Shown piece by piece: positions 1-9,326 of a DNA stretch of 64,000 bases (position 1 is its first letter; each line of letters opens with the position of its first letter). A model generated the notes under the pieces. The model was given only the letters and a program-made list of their open reading frames with translations. It ran no database searches and was not told the origin of the DNA. Position numbers and translations under genes: made by a program. The DNA comes from Cryobacterium sp. Y50 (GTDB lineage: Bacteria; Actinomycetota; Actinomycetes; Actinomycetales; Microbacteriaceae): NCBI RefSeq assembly GCF_002929805.1, contig NZ_PJJM01000100.1, positions 92,617-156,616 of the forward strand, read 5' to 3'.

Positions 1-1183
1 GAATCAGGTCAGTCAGGGTGCGTCCGGCCAGGTTCGTGGTCGCCACCCCGGTGCCCACATAGCCGCCGGCCCAGGCCAGTCCGGTCTGCGGGTCAAGACC
101 GACGGTCGCGGCCCAATCCCTGGGCACACCGAGCACGCCCGACCACGCATGATCGATATTGGCGTCCTTAGTCGCAGGAAAGAAGCGCACCAAAATCTCG
201 CGCAGGGCGTCGATGGTGGTTTGCGGGGTCTCGCCGTCGGCATCCGTTTTCGAACCGAATCGGTAGGGAACCCCGCGCCCGCCGATAGCGATGCGGTCGT
301 CGCACGTGCGCTGCGCGTACATATAGGCGTGCGCCATGTCCCCCAACGTTTCCCGACCCGACCAGCCAATCTTTTCCCAAATGGATGCATCGAGCGGCTC
401 GGTCGCGATCAGCGACGAATTCATGGGAAGCCAGGTACGGTGCAACCCCTTGAGCGCGGCCGTGAACCCCTCGGTCGCGCGCACGACGAACGCGGCGTCG
501 ACGGTACCGTATTCGGTCACTGCCCGGTTGGCCGCGATCTCGCTCACCGGGGTGTTTTCGTAGAGCTCAACGCCGAGCGCTTCGATCGCGCGGGCCAGCC
601 CGGCCACGAGCGCCGCCGGATTAATGCGCGCGCAGTGCGGATGCCACATGCCCCCGGTGGTTCCCGTCACGTTGATGCGGTTTTGCGCTTGGGCCCGCGA
701 GAGCAACTCGACGTCGGTGTGCTCCCAGGACTGCTCGGCCCGCGCGGCATTTTCGAGTCGCCGCTGCTGCGGGGCATCGTAGGCGATGGTGAATTCGCCG
801 CCCTTGACAATGCCGGCATCGATGCCCTCCGCTGCGGCCACCCGGATAACCTCGTCGACCGTGTTGTTCATCGCGGCTTGAAAGTTTTCGACCGCCGGTC
901 GGCCGTGTTTTTTCAGATACTGGTCACGACCGCCGGTGATCGAGTTCGTGAGCCAGCCGCCGTTACGTCCGGAGGCGCCGAACCCGGCGAAGCGGGCTTC
1001 GAGCACCACGATACGCAGCTGCGGCGCCGCCTTCTTGAGGTAGTACGCGGTCCACAGGCCGGTATAGCCGGCGCCGACAATGACGACGTCGGCCCGGGTC
1101 GACCCGGGCAGGGCTGGCCGAGGTACTGGCTGCCCGAGCTGGTTCCACCAGAAGGAGACGTCGCCATTGCGCCGGGGGGTCAC
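1..1183 (-). CDS. FAD-dependent amine/amino-acid oxidoreductase (DAO family), cut by the left edge
   Basis: This leftward gene runs off the window, so its C-terminus is missing; about 394 codons are visible. Translating the complement shows an FAD-binding GxGxxG motif (GAGYTG) at residues 37-42, then an ASGRNGG motif typical of DAO-fold oxidoreductases of the gamma-glutamylputrescine oxidase type, and late in the visible part GGYVGTGVATTNLAG, which resembles the second FAD contact of this family. I start it at the GTG at 1183 because the frame then reads straight into the FAD motif. That GTG lies five bases after the stop of the PAP2 gene, so the two may be translationally coupled. The ribosome-binding site is weak. 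The exact substrate is unknown; small-amine or amino-acid oxidation is the family expectation. Confidence 0.8.
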   Translation of the reverse strand, partial: MTPRRNGDVSFWWNQLGQPVPRPALPGSTRADVVIVGAGYTGLWTAYYLKKAAPQLRIVVLEARFAGFGASGRNGGWLTNSITGGRDQYLKKHGRPAVENFQAAMNNTVDEVIRVAAAEGIDAGIVKGGEFTIAYDAPQQRRLENAARAEQSWEHTDVELLSRAQAQNRINVTGTTGGMWHPHCARINPAALVAGLARAIEALGVELYENTPVSEIAANRAVTEYGTVDAAFVVRATEGFTAALKGLHRTWLPMNSSLIATEPLDASIWEKIGWSGRETLGDMAHAYMYAQRTCDDRIAIGGRGVPYRFGSKTDADGETPQTTIDALREILVRFFPATKDANIDHAWSGVLGVPRDWAATVGLDPQTGLAWAGGYVGTGVATTNLAGRTLTDLI

Positions 1184-1188
1184 TCGAG

Positions 1189-1902
1189 TCACGATTGGGC
1201 TGCCTTCTTTCGGTCTCGTTCGAGCCGCAGCCGGGCAGCGAGTGCACGTTCGCCATCGAGCTTTGCCGCCACCGGAGCCCAAAGCACAACCGCAACTCCG
1301 GCACCGATCAGCAGCCCGCCGATGGTATCGGTCAACCAGTGCACGCCGAGGTAGGTGCGGCTGAGCAGCATGACAATCGTGTACGCGGCACCGGCCAGGG
1401 CAATCCATAGACGCGGAAAAATGATGGCGAAGCACACCGCCATGGTGGCCGCATTGGCGACGTGGCCAGACGGAAACGAGCCAAAATCGGAGGTGACCAG
1501 CATGTCTTCCGGCCGGGCCCGACCAAAGACCTGCTTCAGGACTTGCACAGCGCCAGCACTGACCACGGTAGCCGCGAGATAGTAGCCGGCCGCCCACGGA
1601 CGTTTGATAAACACGATGACCAGGGTGATGACGATCGGCACGATCAGCACGCCAAACAGACCGCCACCGAAGGCGTTCATGAACAGCGACGGAATCTCCC
1701 AGATCGGAGAGCGGTGTTCGATCACCTCGCCCATCCACTCGGTGTCGACCTCGAGGACGAGTCCGTTGGCACGCACGACGACGACCAGACCAAGCAGGGC
1801 GGCCAGTGCGACGGCAGACATCCCGCTGATCACGGGCCAGCGGCGGGAGATGCGGCGCGCTGCGGGGTCGGCGGCGCGCTCCGGAGACTTCGGGTTCATC
1901 AT
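1189..1902 (-). CDS. PAP2-family membrane phosphatase
   Basis: A 237-residue membrane protein with the three-part PAP2 acid-phosphatase signature: a K-(x6)-RP-like motif at 123-131 (KQVFGRARP), PSGH at 144-147, and SR-(x5)-H at 181-188 (SRTYLGVH). Hydrophobic segments near 27-45, 83-98, 108-122 and 150-180 fit an integral phosphatase facing the outside. Family members dephosphorylate undecaprenyl pyrophosphate, phosphatidylglycerol phosphate or similar lipids; the sequence does not say which. It is followed within five bases by the FAD oxidoreductase, probably in one transcript. The N-terminal 20 residues are arginine-rich and cytoplasmic. Confidence 0.85.
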   Translation of the reverse strand: MMNPKSPERAADPAARRISRRWPVISGMSAVALAALLGLVVVVRANGLVLEVDTEWMGEVIEHRSPIWEIPSLFMNAFGGGLFGVLIVPIVITLVIVFIKRPWAAGYYLAATVVSAGAVQVLKQVFGRARPEDMLVTSDFGSFPSGHVANAATMAVCFAIIFPRLWIALAGAAYTIVMLLSRTYLGVHWLTDTIGGLLIGAGVAVVLWAPVAAKLDGERALAARLRLERDRKKAAQS

Positions 1903-1989
1903 CCCGCCATCGTAGAACAGCCGCTCCCGATTCGGCCATCGGCGGGCCGAACCCGCACCATCCGCTCCCCGGCGTTTGCACCGGGCCTA

Positions 1990-2050
1990 GGTCCGAAAAC
2001 TGGGCCCATCGTAGATCATGGGCCACGACCCTTAGGTGCGCCCAGAGCTG
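1990..2050. repeat. Dispersed intergenic hairpin repeat, copy 1 (GATCATGGGCC family)
   Basis: Between the PAP2 gene and the MFS gene. The core reads TGGGCCCAT-cgtag-ATCATGGGCC, with seven-base arms GGCCCAT and ATGGGCC, followed by CTTAGGTGCGCCC. The same core and tail recur near 50641-50710, and the core recurs near 53031-53080 and in looser form near 46668-46715, always between genes. Confidence 0.6.
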
Positions 2051-2059
2051 CGAGCGGGC

Positions 2060-3337
2060 TTAGCGCTCGAGCGCCGGCACGGTGCGCGGCCGCACGATCA
2101 GCCAGAGCGAGAGGAGCGACACCACCGCGGTGACTCCCATAACGGATGCCATCGGTATCGACGTTCCTACTCCCAGCAGTCCCACAACCGGCGAGATCAG
2201 GCCGGCCACACCGAAGTTCGCCGCGCCGAGCAAGGACGCCGCGGTTCCGGCCTCATGCCCGTGCGCGTTCAGGGCGATGACCTGAACGCTCGGCAGAGTG
2301 AAGCCGCAGGCGGCGATGAAGAACCACAGCGGAACCAGCGTGCCCCACAGCCCCATGCCGGCAAAGTCCAGGAGCACGATCGCCCCGGCAGTGAGCAGCA
2401 GCACGATCGTGGAGACCGACAGAATCCACTGCGGGCCGATGTTGAATCGGTGCATCAGCCGCGAGCTCAACTGCACACCGGTGACGACACCGAGCGAGTT
2501 CACGGCAAAGAGCAGGCCGTATTCCTGCGGACTGAACCCGTAGACATCCTGAAAGAGAAACGGCGAGGCCGAGAGGTAAGAGAACAGCCCGGTGAACGTC
2601 ATCGCGCCGATGATCGCGACGCCGACAAAGGTGCGGTCGCTCAGCACAGCTTTGTAGCGCTGCGCCAGGGTGTTGTGCCCCTTCACGTGGAGCTCGCTCT
2701 CGGGCAGGGTCTCCACGATCCAGAACGCAACGGCCAGAATCACGATGACGCCGTAGGCGGCGAGCACCCAGAAGATGCCGCGCCAGTTCATCACGAGCAG
2801 AAGCTGCGAACCGATTACCGGCGCAAGTACCGGCGCAAGGCCGCTGACCAGGGCCAGCCGGGAGAGCATACGCACGAGCGGCTTGCCGCCGAACAGGTCG
2901 CGCACCATGGCCATCGCCACGACCGCACCGGCCGCAGCGCCAAAGCCCTGCAGCACGCGAAACACCGCGAGCACAATAATGTCGTTCGACATCGCGGCAC
3001 CGACGCAAGCGAGAATGTGCAGGCCGGCCGCCAGCATGATCGGCAGCCGTCGGCCCACCTTGTCGCTCCACGGACCTACGACGAGCTGCCCGAACCCGAA
3101 ACCGATCATGGTTCCGGTCAGGGTGAGCTGAATGACCGACGGCAAGACACCGAATTCGCTCTCGAGTGTCGGGAAGGCGGGCAGGTAGAGGTCGATCGTG
3201 AACGGGCCCAGGGCGGTGAGGGCTCCGAGAATGAGAATGTAGACGATGCGCTGTCGCCGGCTCAGCTTGTCCCCGGGATGCACGGCAGTCGAGGAGAGTT
3301 GCTCGGCACTGATGACGGGGATGCTGGCGGTAATCAC
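2060..3337 (-). CDS. MFS multidrug exporter, Bcr/CflA-type
   Basis: A polytopic transporter of about 425 residues with the layout of the 12-TM drug:H+ antiporter family. The first membrane helix carries a TIDLYLPAFP motif and is followed by the loop GPWSDKVGRR, the family motif A between helices 2 and 3; this matches Bcr/CflA and chloramphenicol/bicyclomycin exporters. I place the start at the GTG at 3337, preceded by AAGGA about ten bases upstream, because an upstream ATG at 3430 would run into the ROK gene that ends at 3360 and would add an arginine/proline-rich leader with no family counterpart. Substrate not deducible. Confidence 0.82.
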   Translation of the reverse strand: MITASIPVISAEQLSSTAVHPGDKLSRRQRIVYILILGALTALGPFTIDLYLPAFPTLESEFGVLPSVIQLTLTGTMIGFGFGQLVVGPWSDKVGRRLPIMLAAGLHILACVGAAMSNDIIVLAVFRVLQGFGAAAGAVVAMAMVRDLFGGKPLVRMLSRLALVSGLAPVLAPVIGSQLLLVMNWRGIFWVLAAYGVIVILAVAFWIVETLPESELHVKGHNTLAQRYKAVLSDRTFVGVAIIGAMTFTGLFSYLSASPFLFQDVYGFSPQEYGLLFAVNSLGVVTGVQLSSRLMHRFNIGPQWILSVSTIVLLLTAGAIVLLDFAGMGLWGTLVPLWFFIAACGFTLPSVQVIALNAHGHEAGTAASLLGAANFGVAGLISPVVGLLGVGTSIPMASVMGVTAVVSLLSLWLIVRPRTVPALER

Positions 3338-3359
3338 GTAGCGGATGTCCTTGGTTGGT

Positions 3360-4601
3360 TTAGCGAGGATGGCTGGCGGGCGACACGGCCGCCCTTGCGC
3401 CAAGCGCGGAGAGCGCGAAAGTATTCCCACGATCCAGCTGCGGGTCGAGCAGCAGCGCCTCGAAGGCCAGCTCGGCCGCCCCGATCAACAGCAGATTCGA
3501 GCCGAGTAGCGCTGGCGCGATCCGCACCCCGTCGAACGCGGTCCCCAGTGACAGAGCGGCGACCGCGCGGCTGAGCCGGTCGGGGTCGACGGCATGCAGC
3601 GCGGAGAGAAAGCCGCCGAGCACGATCACCTGCGGGTTGAGCACGTTGACCGCGCCAGCCAGGGCGACGGCCAGAAAATCGAGCTGCCGGGCGACCTCGG
3701 CGTGCACCACCGGGGAGTCGGAGGCGAGCAGCGCGCGTTCGAGGGTATCGGCATCCGTTTCGCTCGCGCGGAGGCCCAGCGCCTCGAGCAGGGCGTCGCG
3801 GGTCACCTCGGCTTCGAGGGTGCCCGCGATGCCAGCTGAGTCTTTCTGCCCACTCGCACTGACCCGGACGTGCCCGAATTCTCCGGCATAGCCCGCTCGG
3901 CCACCGGCCGCGACGCCCCCGACTACGAGGCCGCCGCCGATTCCGCTCGACCCTCCGTTGAGGTAGATCAGGTCGGTCATGCCTTGCCCGGCGCCAAAGT
4001 AGCGTTCAGCGGTGACGCCGAGGCTCGCGTCGTTCGCCGCAACGACGGGCAGGCCCGTTGCCGCCGCGAGCAGGTCACCGAGCGGCTCGTCCACCCAGCC
4101 GAGGTGTGGGGCGTGGCGCACCAGACCGTCGGACGCACGCACCAGGCCGGGCACGGCAACGCCTATTCCGATTATGGAATATTCGCTCAGCTCGGACCGA
4201 AGCTTGTCAACGATGCTCACAGTGATCGCCACGGCCTCGGCGGCCGTCGGCGACGATCTTGTTGCGAAGCGGATTCGGCGGTGCACGACGCCGCTCAGAG
4301 CGACCACTCCCACGGTGATCGCGTCGATCTCGGGGTTCAGCGCGAGGGCCACCACTCGGTCGCTCGCCGCGACGATCGGACTCGGCCGACCAGCCAACCG
4401 GGTCGGGTCGGGCATGCGCTCCTCAACCAACCCGCGCTCGACGAGTTCGGCAACCAATGCGCCAATCGTCGACCGATTCAGGCCGGTCAGTCGGGTGAGC
4501 TGCGCCCGCGACGCTGCCCCGCCCCGGTGCACCAGGCGCAGAATGATCGACAGGTTGCGGCGACGCAGATCGTCATGGTTGGTGCCCTGCATGGCGTGCA
4601 C
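3360..4601 (-). CDS. ROK-family transcriptional regulator
   Basis: A 413-residue protein with an N-terminal winged helix-turn-helix (about residues 8-65, SRAQLTRLTGLNRSTIG) and a C-terminal ROK sugar-kinase-like domain with a glycine-rich LNGGSSGIGGGLVVGG stretch. The canonical ROK zinc motif (CxCGxxGC) is absent: the matching region reads HVRVSASGQKDSAG, so the usual zinc cysteines are missing, as in a subset of ROK repressors. It is divergent from an aldo/keto reductase gene; the shared 130-base gap contains TCAACAAATCA, also found upstream of xylA, which suggests a common operator. A sugar-responsive repressor is the likely role; the ligand is unknown. Confidence 0.85.
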   Translation of the reverse strand: MHAMQGTNHDDLRRRNLSIILRLVHRGGAASRAQLTRLTGLNRSTIGALVAELVERGLVEERMPDPTRLAGRPSPIVAASDRVVALALNPEIDAITVGVVALSGVVHRRIRFATRSSPTAAEAVAITVSIVDKLRSELSEYSIIGIGVAVPGLVRASDGLVRHAPHLGWVDEPLGDLLAAATGLPVVAANDASLGVTAERYFGAGQGMTDLIYLNGGSSGIGGGLVVGGVAAGGRAGYAGEFGHVRVSASGQKDSAGIAGTLEAEVTRDALLEALGLRASETDADTLERALLASDSPVVHAEVARQLDFLAVALAGAVNVLNPQVIVLGGFLSALHAVDPDRLSRAVAALSLGTAFDGVRIAPALLGSNLLLIGAAELAFEALLLDPQLDRGNTFALSALGARAAVSPASHPR

Positions 4602-4679
4602 TGCTCTCGACTCTCACTCGTGGGTCAGAATTCAGGTTACCGCCCCGGATGGACTCCGTAGAGTGATACGTTGCCAGAG

Positions 4680-4690
4680 TCAACAAATCA
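4680..4690. promoter_or_regulatory. Candidate ROK operator half (TCAACAAATCA)
   Basis: The 11-mer TCAACAAATCA lies between the divergent ROK regulator and aldo/keto reductase genes and is repeated exactly at 41851-41861 in front of xylA. Being AT-rich and placed just upstream of two sugar-gene starts makes a regulator site plausible, but no footprint-like symmetry is visible. Confidence 0.35.
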
Positions 4691-4731
4691 TCGACGGCGC
4701 TAACAGTCAAGAGGTGCCAGACAGGGACACC

Positions 4732-5736
4732 ATGGAATTTCGTTATCTCGGCAACAGCGGATTAAAAGTTTCTGAAATCACCTACGGCAATTGGCTCACC
4801 CACGGTTCGCAGATTGCGAATGACACCGCGACGGCCTGCGTGCGCGCGGCGCTCGACGCGGGAATCAGCTCCTTCGACACCGCGGATGTGTACGCCAACA
4901 CCGTGGCAGAGCAGGTACTCGGCAACGCACTCAAGGGCGAACGCCGCCAATCTCTTGAGATCTTCACCAAGGTTTTCGGCCCAACTGGCCCCAAAGGTCA
5001 CAACGACACCGGGCTATCCCGTAAGCACATCCTCGAATCCATTGATGGCTCGCTCACTCGGCTGCAGACCGACTACGTCGACCTGTACCAGGCACACCGC
5101 TACGACGTGGAGACTCCGCTCGAAGAGACCATGCAGGCCTTCGCCGACGTTGTGCGCCAGGGTAAGGCCCTATATATCGGAGTGAGCGAGTGGAACGCCG
5201 AGCAGTTGCGGGCCGGCCACAAGTTCGCCGCCGACCTGGGTGTTCAGCTCATCTCCAACCAGCCGCAGTATTCGATGCTCTGGCGCGTGATCGAGTCCGA
5301 GGTGGTTCCGGCCGCCGAGGAACTCGGCGTCTCCCAGATCGTCTGGTCCCCGATTGCACAGGGCGTGCTTACCGGCAAGTATCTGCCGGGGCAGGCGCTC
5401 CTTGAAGGCAGCCGGGCAACGGATGCCAAGGGTGGCGCCAACACGATCCAGCGCTGGATGAGCACCGAGGTTCTCACGGCCGTGCAGAAGCTGCGCCCGA
5501 TCGCCGACGACCTCGGGCTCACCATGGCGCAGCTTGCGCTCGCCTGGGTGCTCGCGAATAAGAACGTCGCCTCCGCCATCATGGGTGCCTCCCGCCCAGA
5601 GCAGGTCGCCGACAATGTGAAGGCTGCCGGAGTGCAGCTCGACGCCGACGTGCTCACGAGAATCGATGCCGCCGTGCGCGCCCTGGCCGAGTTTGACCCG
5701 CGCAAAACCGTCTCGCCGGAGCAGCGCGAAGCGTAA
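4732..5736 (+). CDS. Aldo/keto reductase (Kv-beta-like)
   Basis: A 334-residue NADPH-dependent TIM-barrel oxidoreductase. The catalytic tetrad is readable: D49, Y54 (FDTADVY), K80 (EIFTK) and H122 (LYQAH). The C-terminal IMGASRPEQVADN segment is the cofactor-binding signature of the potassium-channel-beta-like aldo/keto reductases. Start chosen at the ATG at 4732, with AGGGAC upstream; the open frame extends further 5' but enters the promoter region. It is divergent from the ROK gene and followed 38 bases later by an SDR epimerase, so the pair probably forms a sugar-metabolism operon under ROK control. Confidence 0.88.
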   Translation: MEFRYLGNSGLKVSEITYGNWLTHGSQIANDTATACVRAALDAGISSFDTADVYANTVAEQVLGNALKGERRQSLEIFTKVFGPTGPKGHNDTGLSRKHILESIDGSLTRLQTDYVDLYQAHRYDVETPLEETMQAFADVVRQGKALYIGVSEWNAEQLRAGHKFAADLGVQLISNQPQYSMLWRVIESEVVPAAEELGVSQIVWSPIAQGVLTGKYLPGQALLEGSRATDAKGGANTIQRWMSTEVLTAVQKLRPIADDLGLTMAQLALAWVLANKNVASAIMGASRPEQVADNVKAAGVQLDADVLTRIDAAVRALAEFDPRKTVSPEQREA

Positions 5737-5774
5737 GCCAGCGGCATCCGCTTTATAAAATTTAGGAGTACGCA

Positions 5775-6620
5775 ATGAGAATCGCCGTTACCGGTGGCAG
5801 TGGCAAGCTCGGACGCAGCGTCGTCGCGCGCCTGGCGGGCGAGGGCCACAAAGTCACCAACCTCGACCAGTCGGGAACTCGCGATTTCGGATTCACGAAA
5901 ATCGACCTCACCGACTACGGCCAGGTGAGTGACGTGATGTTCGGCATCAACGACCGCACCGACGGGTTCGATGCCGTTGTGCATCTCGGAGCTATTCCGG
6001 CACCGGGAATCGCGCCAGACGTGGCTACCTTCCACAACAATATGCTCGCGACCTACAACGTGTTTCAGGCGGCGCGGCGGGCCGGCATCAAGACGATCGT
6101 CTACGCCTCAAGCGAGACGACCCTGGGCCTGCCGTTCGATATCGACCCGCCATACATTCCCGTTGACGAAGAGTACCCGGCACGGCCCGAGAGCACGTAT
6201 TCGCTGGTCAAGCACCTCGAAGAGCAGATGGCCATTCAGCTGGTGCGCTGGGACCCGCTGCTCAGCATCACGGCGTTGCGCTTCTCCAACGTGATGAATC
6301 CGGACGACTACGCGGCCTTCCCCGGCTACGACGCTGACGCCACCCTGCGCAAGTGGAACCTCTGGGGCTACATCGACGGTCGCGACGGCGCCCAAGCCGT
6401 GCTCCGGGCGCTCGAGCAGGCACAGCCGGGCTTCGAGACGTTCATCATTGCGGCCGCCGACACCGTGATGAGCCGGTCGAGCGCGAGCTTGGCCGCCGAG
6501 GTCTTTCCAAACGTCACCGTCACTAAAGAGGTCGGCGAACACGAGACTCTGCTGTCGATCGACAAGGCGAAGCGGATGCTCGGCTTCGCCCCCGAGCACA
6601 GCTGGCGCGACCACGTGTAG
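5775..6620 (+). CDS. NAD(P)-dependent epimerase/dehydratase (extended SDR)
   Basis: A 281-residue short-chain dehydrogenase of the extended type. It has the N-terminal nucleotide motif TGGSGKLG (residues 6-13) and the catalytic YxxxK pair Y142/K146 (TYSLVKH), preceded by the YASSE strand. A strong AGGAG precedes the ATG. Family members act on nucleotide sugars or on free sugars and uronates; the position beside hexuronate genes makes a sugar- or uronate-dehydrogenase role possible, but I cannot assign a substrate. It ends 22 bases before the stop of the convergent kdgK gene. Confidence 0.82.
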   Translation: MRIAVTGGSGKLGRSVVARLAGEGHKVTNLDQSGTRDFGFTKIDLTDYGQVSDVMFGINDRTDGFDAVVHLGAIPAPGIAPDVATFHNNMLATYNVFQAARRAGIKTIVYASSETTLGLPFDIDPPYIPVDEEYPARPESTYSLVKHLEEQMAIQLVRWDPLLSITALRFSNVMNPDDYAAFPGYDADATLRKWNLWGYIDGRDGAQAVLRALEQAQPGFETFIIAAADTVMSRSSASLAAEVFPNVTVTKEVGEHETLLSIDKAKRMLGFAPEHSWRDHV

Positions 6621-6641
6621 TTCGCCACCGCAACCGCAGGC

Positions 6642-7604
6642 CTAACGACTGACGCGCTCGCTTGCCCCCAGGACGGCGAGCTCACTGCGGCGCGGCATGC
6701 CCTCCCAGTCCCCCGGAACCAGGCAGGCGTAGGCACCCACCGTGACGGCGGTGGTCAGCCGGGTGGCCACGTCGCGGCCCAGCAGGTATTCGGCGAGGTA
6801 GCCGGCCACGAAACCGTCCCCGGCGCCCACGGTGTCAAGCGGCGTGGTGGGAATGGCCGCCCGCTCGTATTCCAGGCTCTGAACGACGGCAACCGCACCA
6901 CGCTCGCCGAGTTTCACAACGGCCTCGCCGGCCCCAGCCTCGATCAAATGATGCGCCAGCAGCAACGGCGTCGCCGCATCGCCGACCGCGATGGCCGCCT
7001 CGTCGTCGCCGGCGAAGACGACGTCAACGAACGGCAGGATGCGGCGGTACATGGCGCCGGCCTCAGCGGGCGACCAGAGCTTGCCTCGAAAATTGAGGTC
7101 GAATGACACGGTGACGTCGGCATCGCGAGCCACCCGGATTGCCTCGAATACGGCGTCAGCAGCGGTGTCAGAGAGAGCGGGCGTGATGCCCGTGAGGTGC
7201 AGCAGCGACGCAGTGCGAATGAGCTCGGGGTCAATGTCGCCTGGCGTCAGTCGCGACCCGGCATTGCCGCGACGGTAGTACCAGACGCGGGTATCCCGGC
7301 TCGTGCGACGCTCCTTGACCATGAGCCCCGTCGGTGCCTCCGAATCGCGGATTCCCACCACCCGCACGCCCTCCGCGCTGATTTCGCGCAGCACGAGGTC
7401 ACCGAGGGAGTCCTCGCCCACCCGACCGATCCAGGTGACCGGCGTGCCAAGGCGTCGCAGCGCGATGGCTACGTTGCTCTCGGAACCGCCAATGCCCAGG
7501 GTCATGGCCCGGGTATGCTGCAGCGGCCCAAAGGTGTCTGCGCTCATCAGGGCCATCGTTTCGCCCAGGGTCACAACCGAGGGAGCGACGGATGCGGCGC
7601 TCAT
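6642..7604 (-). CDS. kdgK: 2-keto-3-deoxygluconate kinase (PfkB family)
   Basis: A 320-residue ribokinase-type sugar kinase. It shows the N-terminal GIGGSESNVA motif (about 37-46) and the C-terminal ATP/anion-hole motif DTVGAGDGF at 257-265 with catalytic D263. It overlaps the upstream eda gene by four bases (ATGA), so the kinase and aldolase are made together. Phosphorylation of 2-keto-3-deoxygluconate followed by aldol cleavage is the shared end of hexuronate breakdown. That pairing, more than the kinase sequence alone, supports the substrate call; other sugar acids remain possible. Confidence 0.86.
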   Translation of the reverse strand: MSAASVAPSVVTLGETMALMSADTFGPLQHTRAMTLGIGGSESNVAIALRRLGTPVTWIGRVGEDSLGDLVLREISAEGVRVVGIRDSEAPTGLMVKERRTSRDTRVWYYRRGNAGSRLTPGDIDPELIRTASLLHLTGITPALSDTAADAVFEAIRVARDADVTVSFDLNFRGKLWSPAEAGAMYRRILPFVDVVFAGDDEAAIAVGDAATPLLLAHHLIEAGAGEAVVKLGERGAVAVVQSLEYERAAIPTTPLDTVGAGDGFVAGYLAEYLLGRDVATRLTTAVTVGAYACLVPGDWEGMPRRSELAVLGASERVSR

Positions 7605-8266
7605 CGCTGCGCCAGGGCATCCGCTGCGAGGCTGGTCACTCGCTGCGCCCGTTCGGCGAGCGCCGCGAGCGACCCACCTTTCAGCGCGTCGCCCACGAGC
7701 GGGCCGCCGAGACTCACGGCGAGGGCACCGGCGTTCAGCCAGCGCGGAATGTCTTCGAGGCCGATCCCGCCGGAGGGAACGAACTCCAGGTCGGGAAACG
7801 GCCCGCGCAGGTGCGAACCGTACTGCGGCCCCACGGTTTCGGCCGGGAAAATCTTCACGGCGGTGGCACCGGCGGCCCAGGCGCCGTAGAGCTCAGTGGG
7901 CGTCAGCCCGCCCGGGAACACGGGAATGCCCTCGCGCACGGCGAGCGCGATCACATCGAGGTTTACGATCGGGGTCACGAGATAGTGCGCCCCGGCCGCG
8001 ATGGCGAATTCGGCCTGCCGCACGGTCACGATGGTTCCAATCCCCACTTCGACGTCGTCGCCCACCCGCGTGAGCAGGGCGGGCAAATGCTCGAAGGTGC
8101 CGGATGTGCTGAGTGTGAGTTCGATCGAGCGCACGCCATTCTCGGCGAGCGCGTCGACCACGGGATCGTAGTCGGTCGCGGCGCTCGCGCGCAACACGGC
8201 GATGATCGGGTGCTGGCGCAGTCGAGCGGATGCCGGCACGCGGGCCGGCGAGGGGGCGAGGGTCAC
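7601..8266 (-). CDS. eda: 2-dehydro-3-deoxy-phosphogluconate (KDPG) aldolase
   Basis: A 221-residue class I aldolase of the KDPG/KHG family. The catalytic glutamate E49 (SIELTLST) and the Schiff-base lysine K138 (TAVKIFPAE) match E45 and K133 of the E. coli enzyme. It cleaves KDPG to pyruvate and glyceraldehyde-3-phosphate in the cytoplasm. The start is a GTG at 8266 with AGGAG six bases upstream; this Shine-Dalgarno lies inside the end of the LacI gene, whose TGA overlaps the GTG. Order LacI-eda-kdgK with two four-base overlaps indicates one tight operon. Confidence 0.92.
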   Translation of the reverse strand: MTLAPSPARVPASARLRQHPIIAVLRASAATDYDPVVDALAENGVRSIELTLSTSGTFEHLPALLTRVGDDVEVGIGTIVTVRQAEFAIAAGAHYLVTPIVNLDVIALAVREGIPVFPGGLTPTELYGAWAAGATAVKIFPAETVGPQYGSHLRGPFPDLEFVPSGGIGLEDIPRWLNAGALAVSLGGPLVGDALKGGSLAALAERAQRVTSLAADALAQR

Positions 8267-9291
8267 GGTGACTCCTGGGTTTGTTCTACACGGGGGTTGA
8301 AACTTGGGACGGCACTGGCCGTCGACCGACGAACGATGAGTCGGGTGGGGACACTGCCGGTCTGGTGCGTTTTGGGGTTGAGCACAGCGGCCGCAGCAAG
8401 GGCGCCAAGGACTCGGCTGGAGCTGTCGACGGTGGTCAGCGCTGGCCAGGCGAGCCCGTCTGGGAGGGAATCGTCACAGCCGATCACGCTGATTCGGCCC
8501 GGAACATCGATGCCGCGAGCGCGGAGCGCCGCGAGCACTCCGAGCGCGACCTGGTCGTTGAAGGCGAGCACGGCAGTGGCCCGGTCGGTGTCGAGGTCGG
8601 TGCCCGCCGCGAGCCCGGCCGCGAAGTCGGGCCGCTCGATCCCCACGATGGTTAGGTTCAACCCGAGTTCGCCGCAGACTCGGATAAGTGCGGCTCGTTT
8701 CTGGCGCGCCGACCAGGAACGGGCGGGTCCGTCGAGATAGGTGAGCCTGCGGTGGCCGAGCGCGTGCAGATGGGTGACGGCCGACGTGAAGCCAGCGTCC
8801 ACGTCAATGACCACCTGGCTCAGCCGAGGTGGCACGTCCACGCCGACATCGAGCCGTCGGTTGGCGAGCACGACCGGCAGCCGGCCGGCCGCGGCCACGA
8901 TCTGTTCGTCGGTCAGCCGGCTGGAGGTGAGCACGAGGCGATCAACCTGGGTGGACATCTGACGCACCAGGGCGTACTCGCGGTCGGGATTCTCATGGGA
9001 ATCGCCGATCACAATGCCCATATCGTAAGCGCCAACGAGCGATTCGAGTTCGGCCAGGAACGAGGTATAGAAGGGGTTGGTGATGTCGGGAAAGATCACA
9101 CCGATGTTGCCGGTCGTACCGGTCACGAGGCCGCGCGCCAGTCGGCTCGGGGTGTAGTCCAGTGCAGCGGCTACTCGCACGACGCGGTCTTTGGTCGCGG
9201 CTACAACGGCATCGGATCCGCTCAGCGCGCGCGACGCGGTAGCGATCGACACGCCGGCGGCCTCAGCAACCTGTCGAATCGTTGTCGCCAC
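8263..9291 (-). CDS. LacI-family regulator of the KDG/uronate genes
   Basis: About 342 residues: an N-terminal LacI helix-turn-helix (TIRQVAEAAGVSIATASRAL) with a hinge ending at RLARGLVTG, then a periplasmic-binding-protein-like sensor domain (GVIFPDITNPFY, AVLAFNDQVALG). I use the GTG at 9291 because it puts the helix-turn-helix at the very N-terminus; a longer frame would run through the operator. It is divergent from the uxaA-type gene and heads the eda-kdgK operon, so it probably represses both directions through the palindrome at 9327-9340. The inducer is likely a uronate intermediate such as KDG or KDPG. Confidence 0.88.
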   Translation of the reverse strand: MATTIRQVAEAAGVSIATASRALSGSDAVVAATKDRVVRVAAALDYTPSRLARGLVTGTTGNIGVIFPDITNPFYTSFLAELESLVGAYDMGIVIGDSHENPDREYALVRQMSTQVDRLVLTSSRLTDEQIVAAAGRLPVVLANRRLDVGVDVPPRLSQVVIDVDAGFTSAVTHLHALGHRRLTYLDGPARSWSARQKRAALIRVCGELGLNLTIVGIERPDFAAGLAAGTDLDTDRATAVLAFNDQVALGVLAALRARGIDVPGRISVIGCDDSLPDGLAWPALTTVDSSSRVLGALAAAAVLNPKTHQTGSVPTRLIVRRSTASAVPSFNPRVEQTQESP

Positions 9292-9326
9292 TTGACCCGC
9301 CCGCCGGAAAGAATGAGAATAGGGAA

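Noticed and set aside
2036..3574. A 512-codon open frame opposite the MFS exporter
   Set aside because: Compositionally a shadow of the exporter frame and without family features; the opposite strand has clear transporter motifs.
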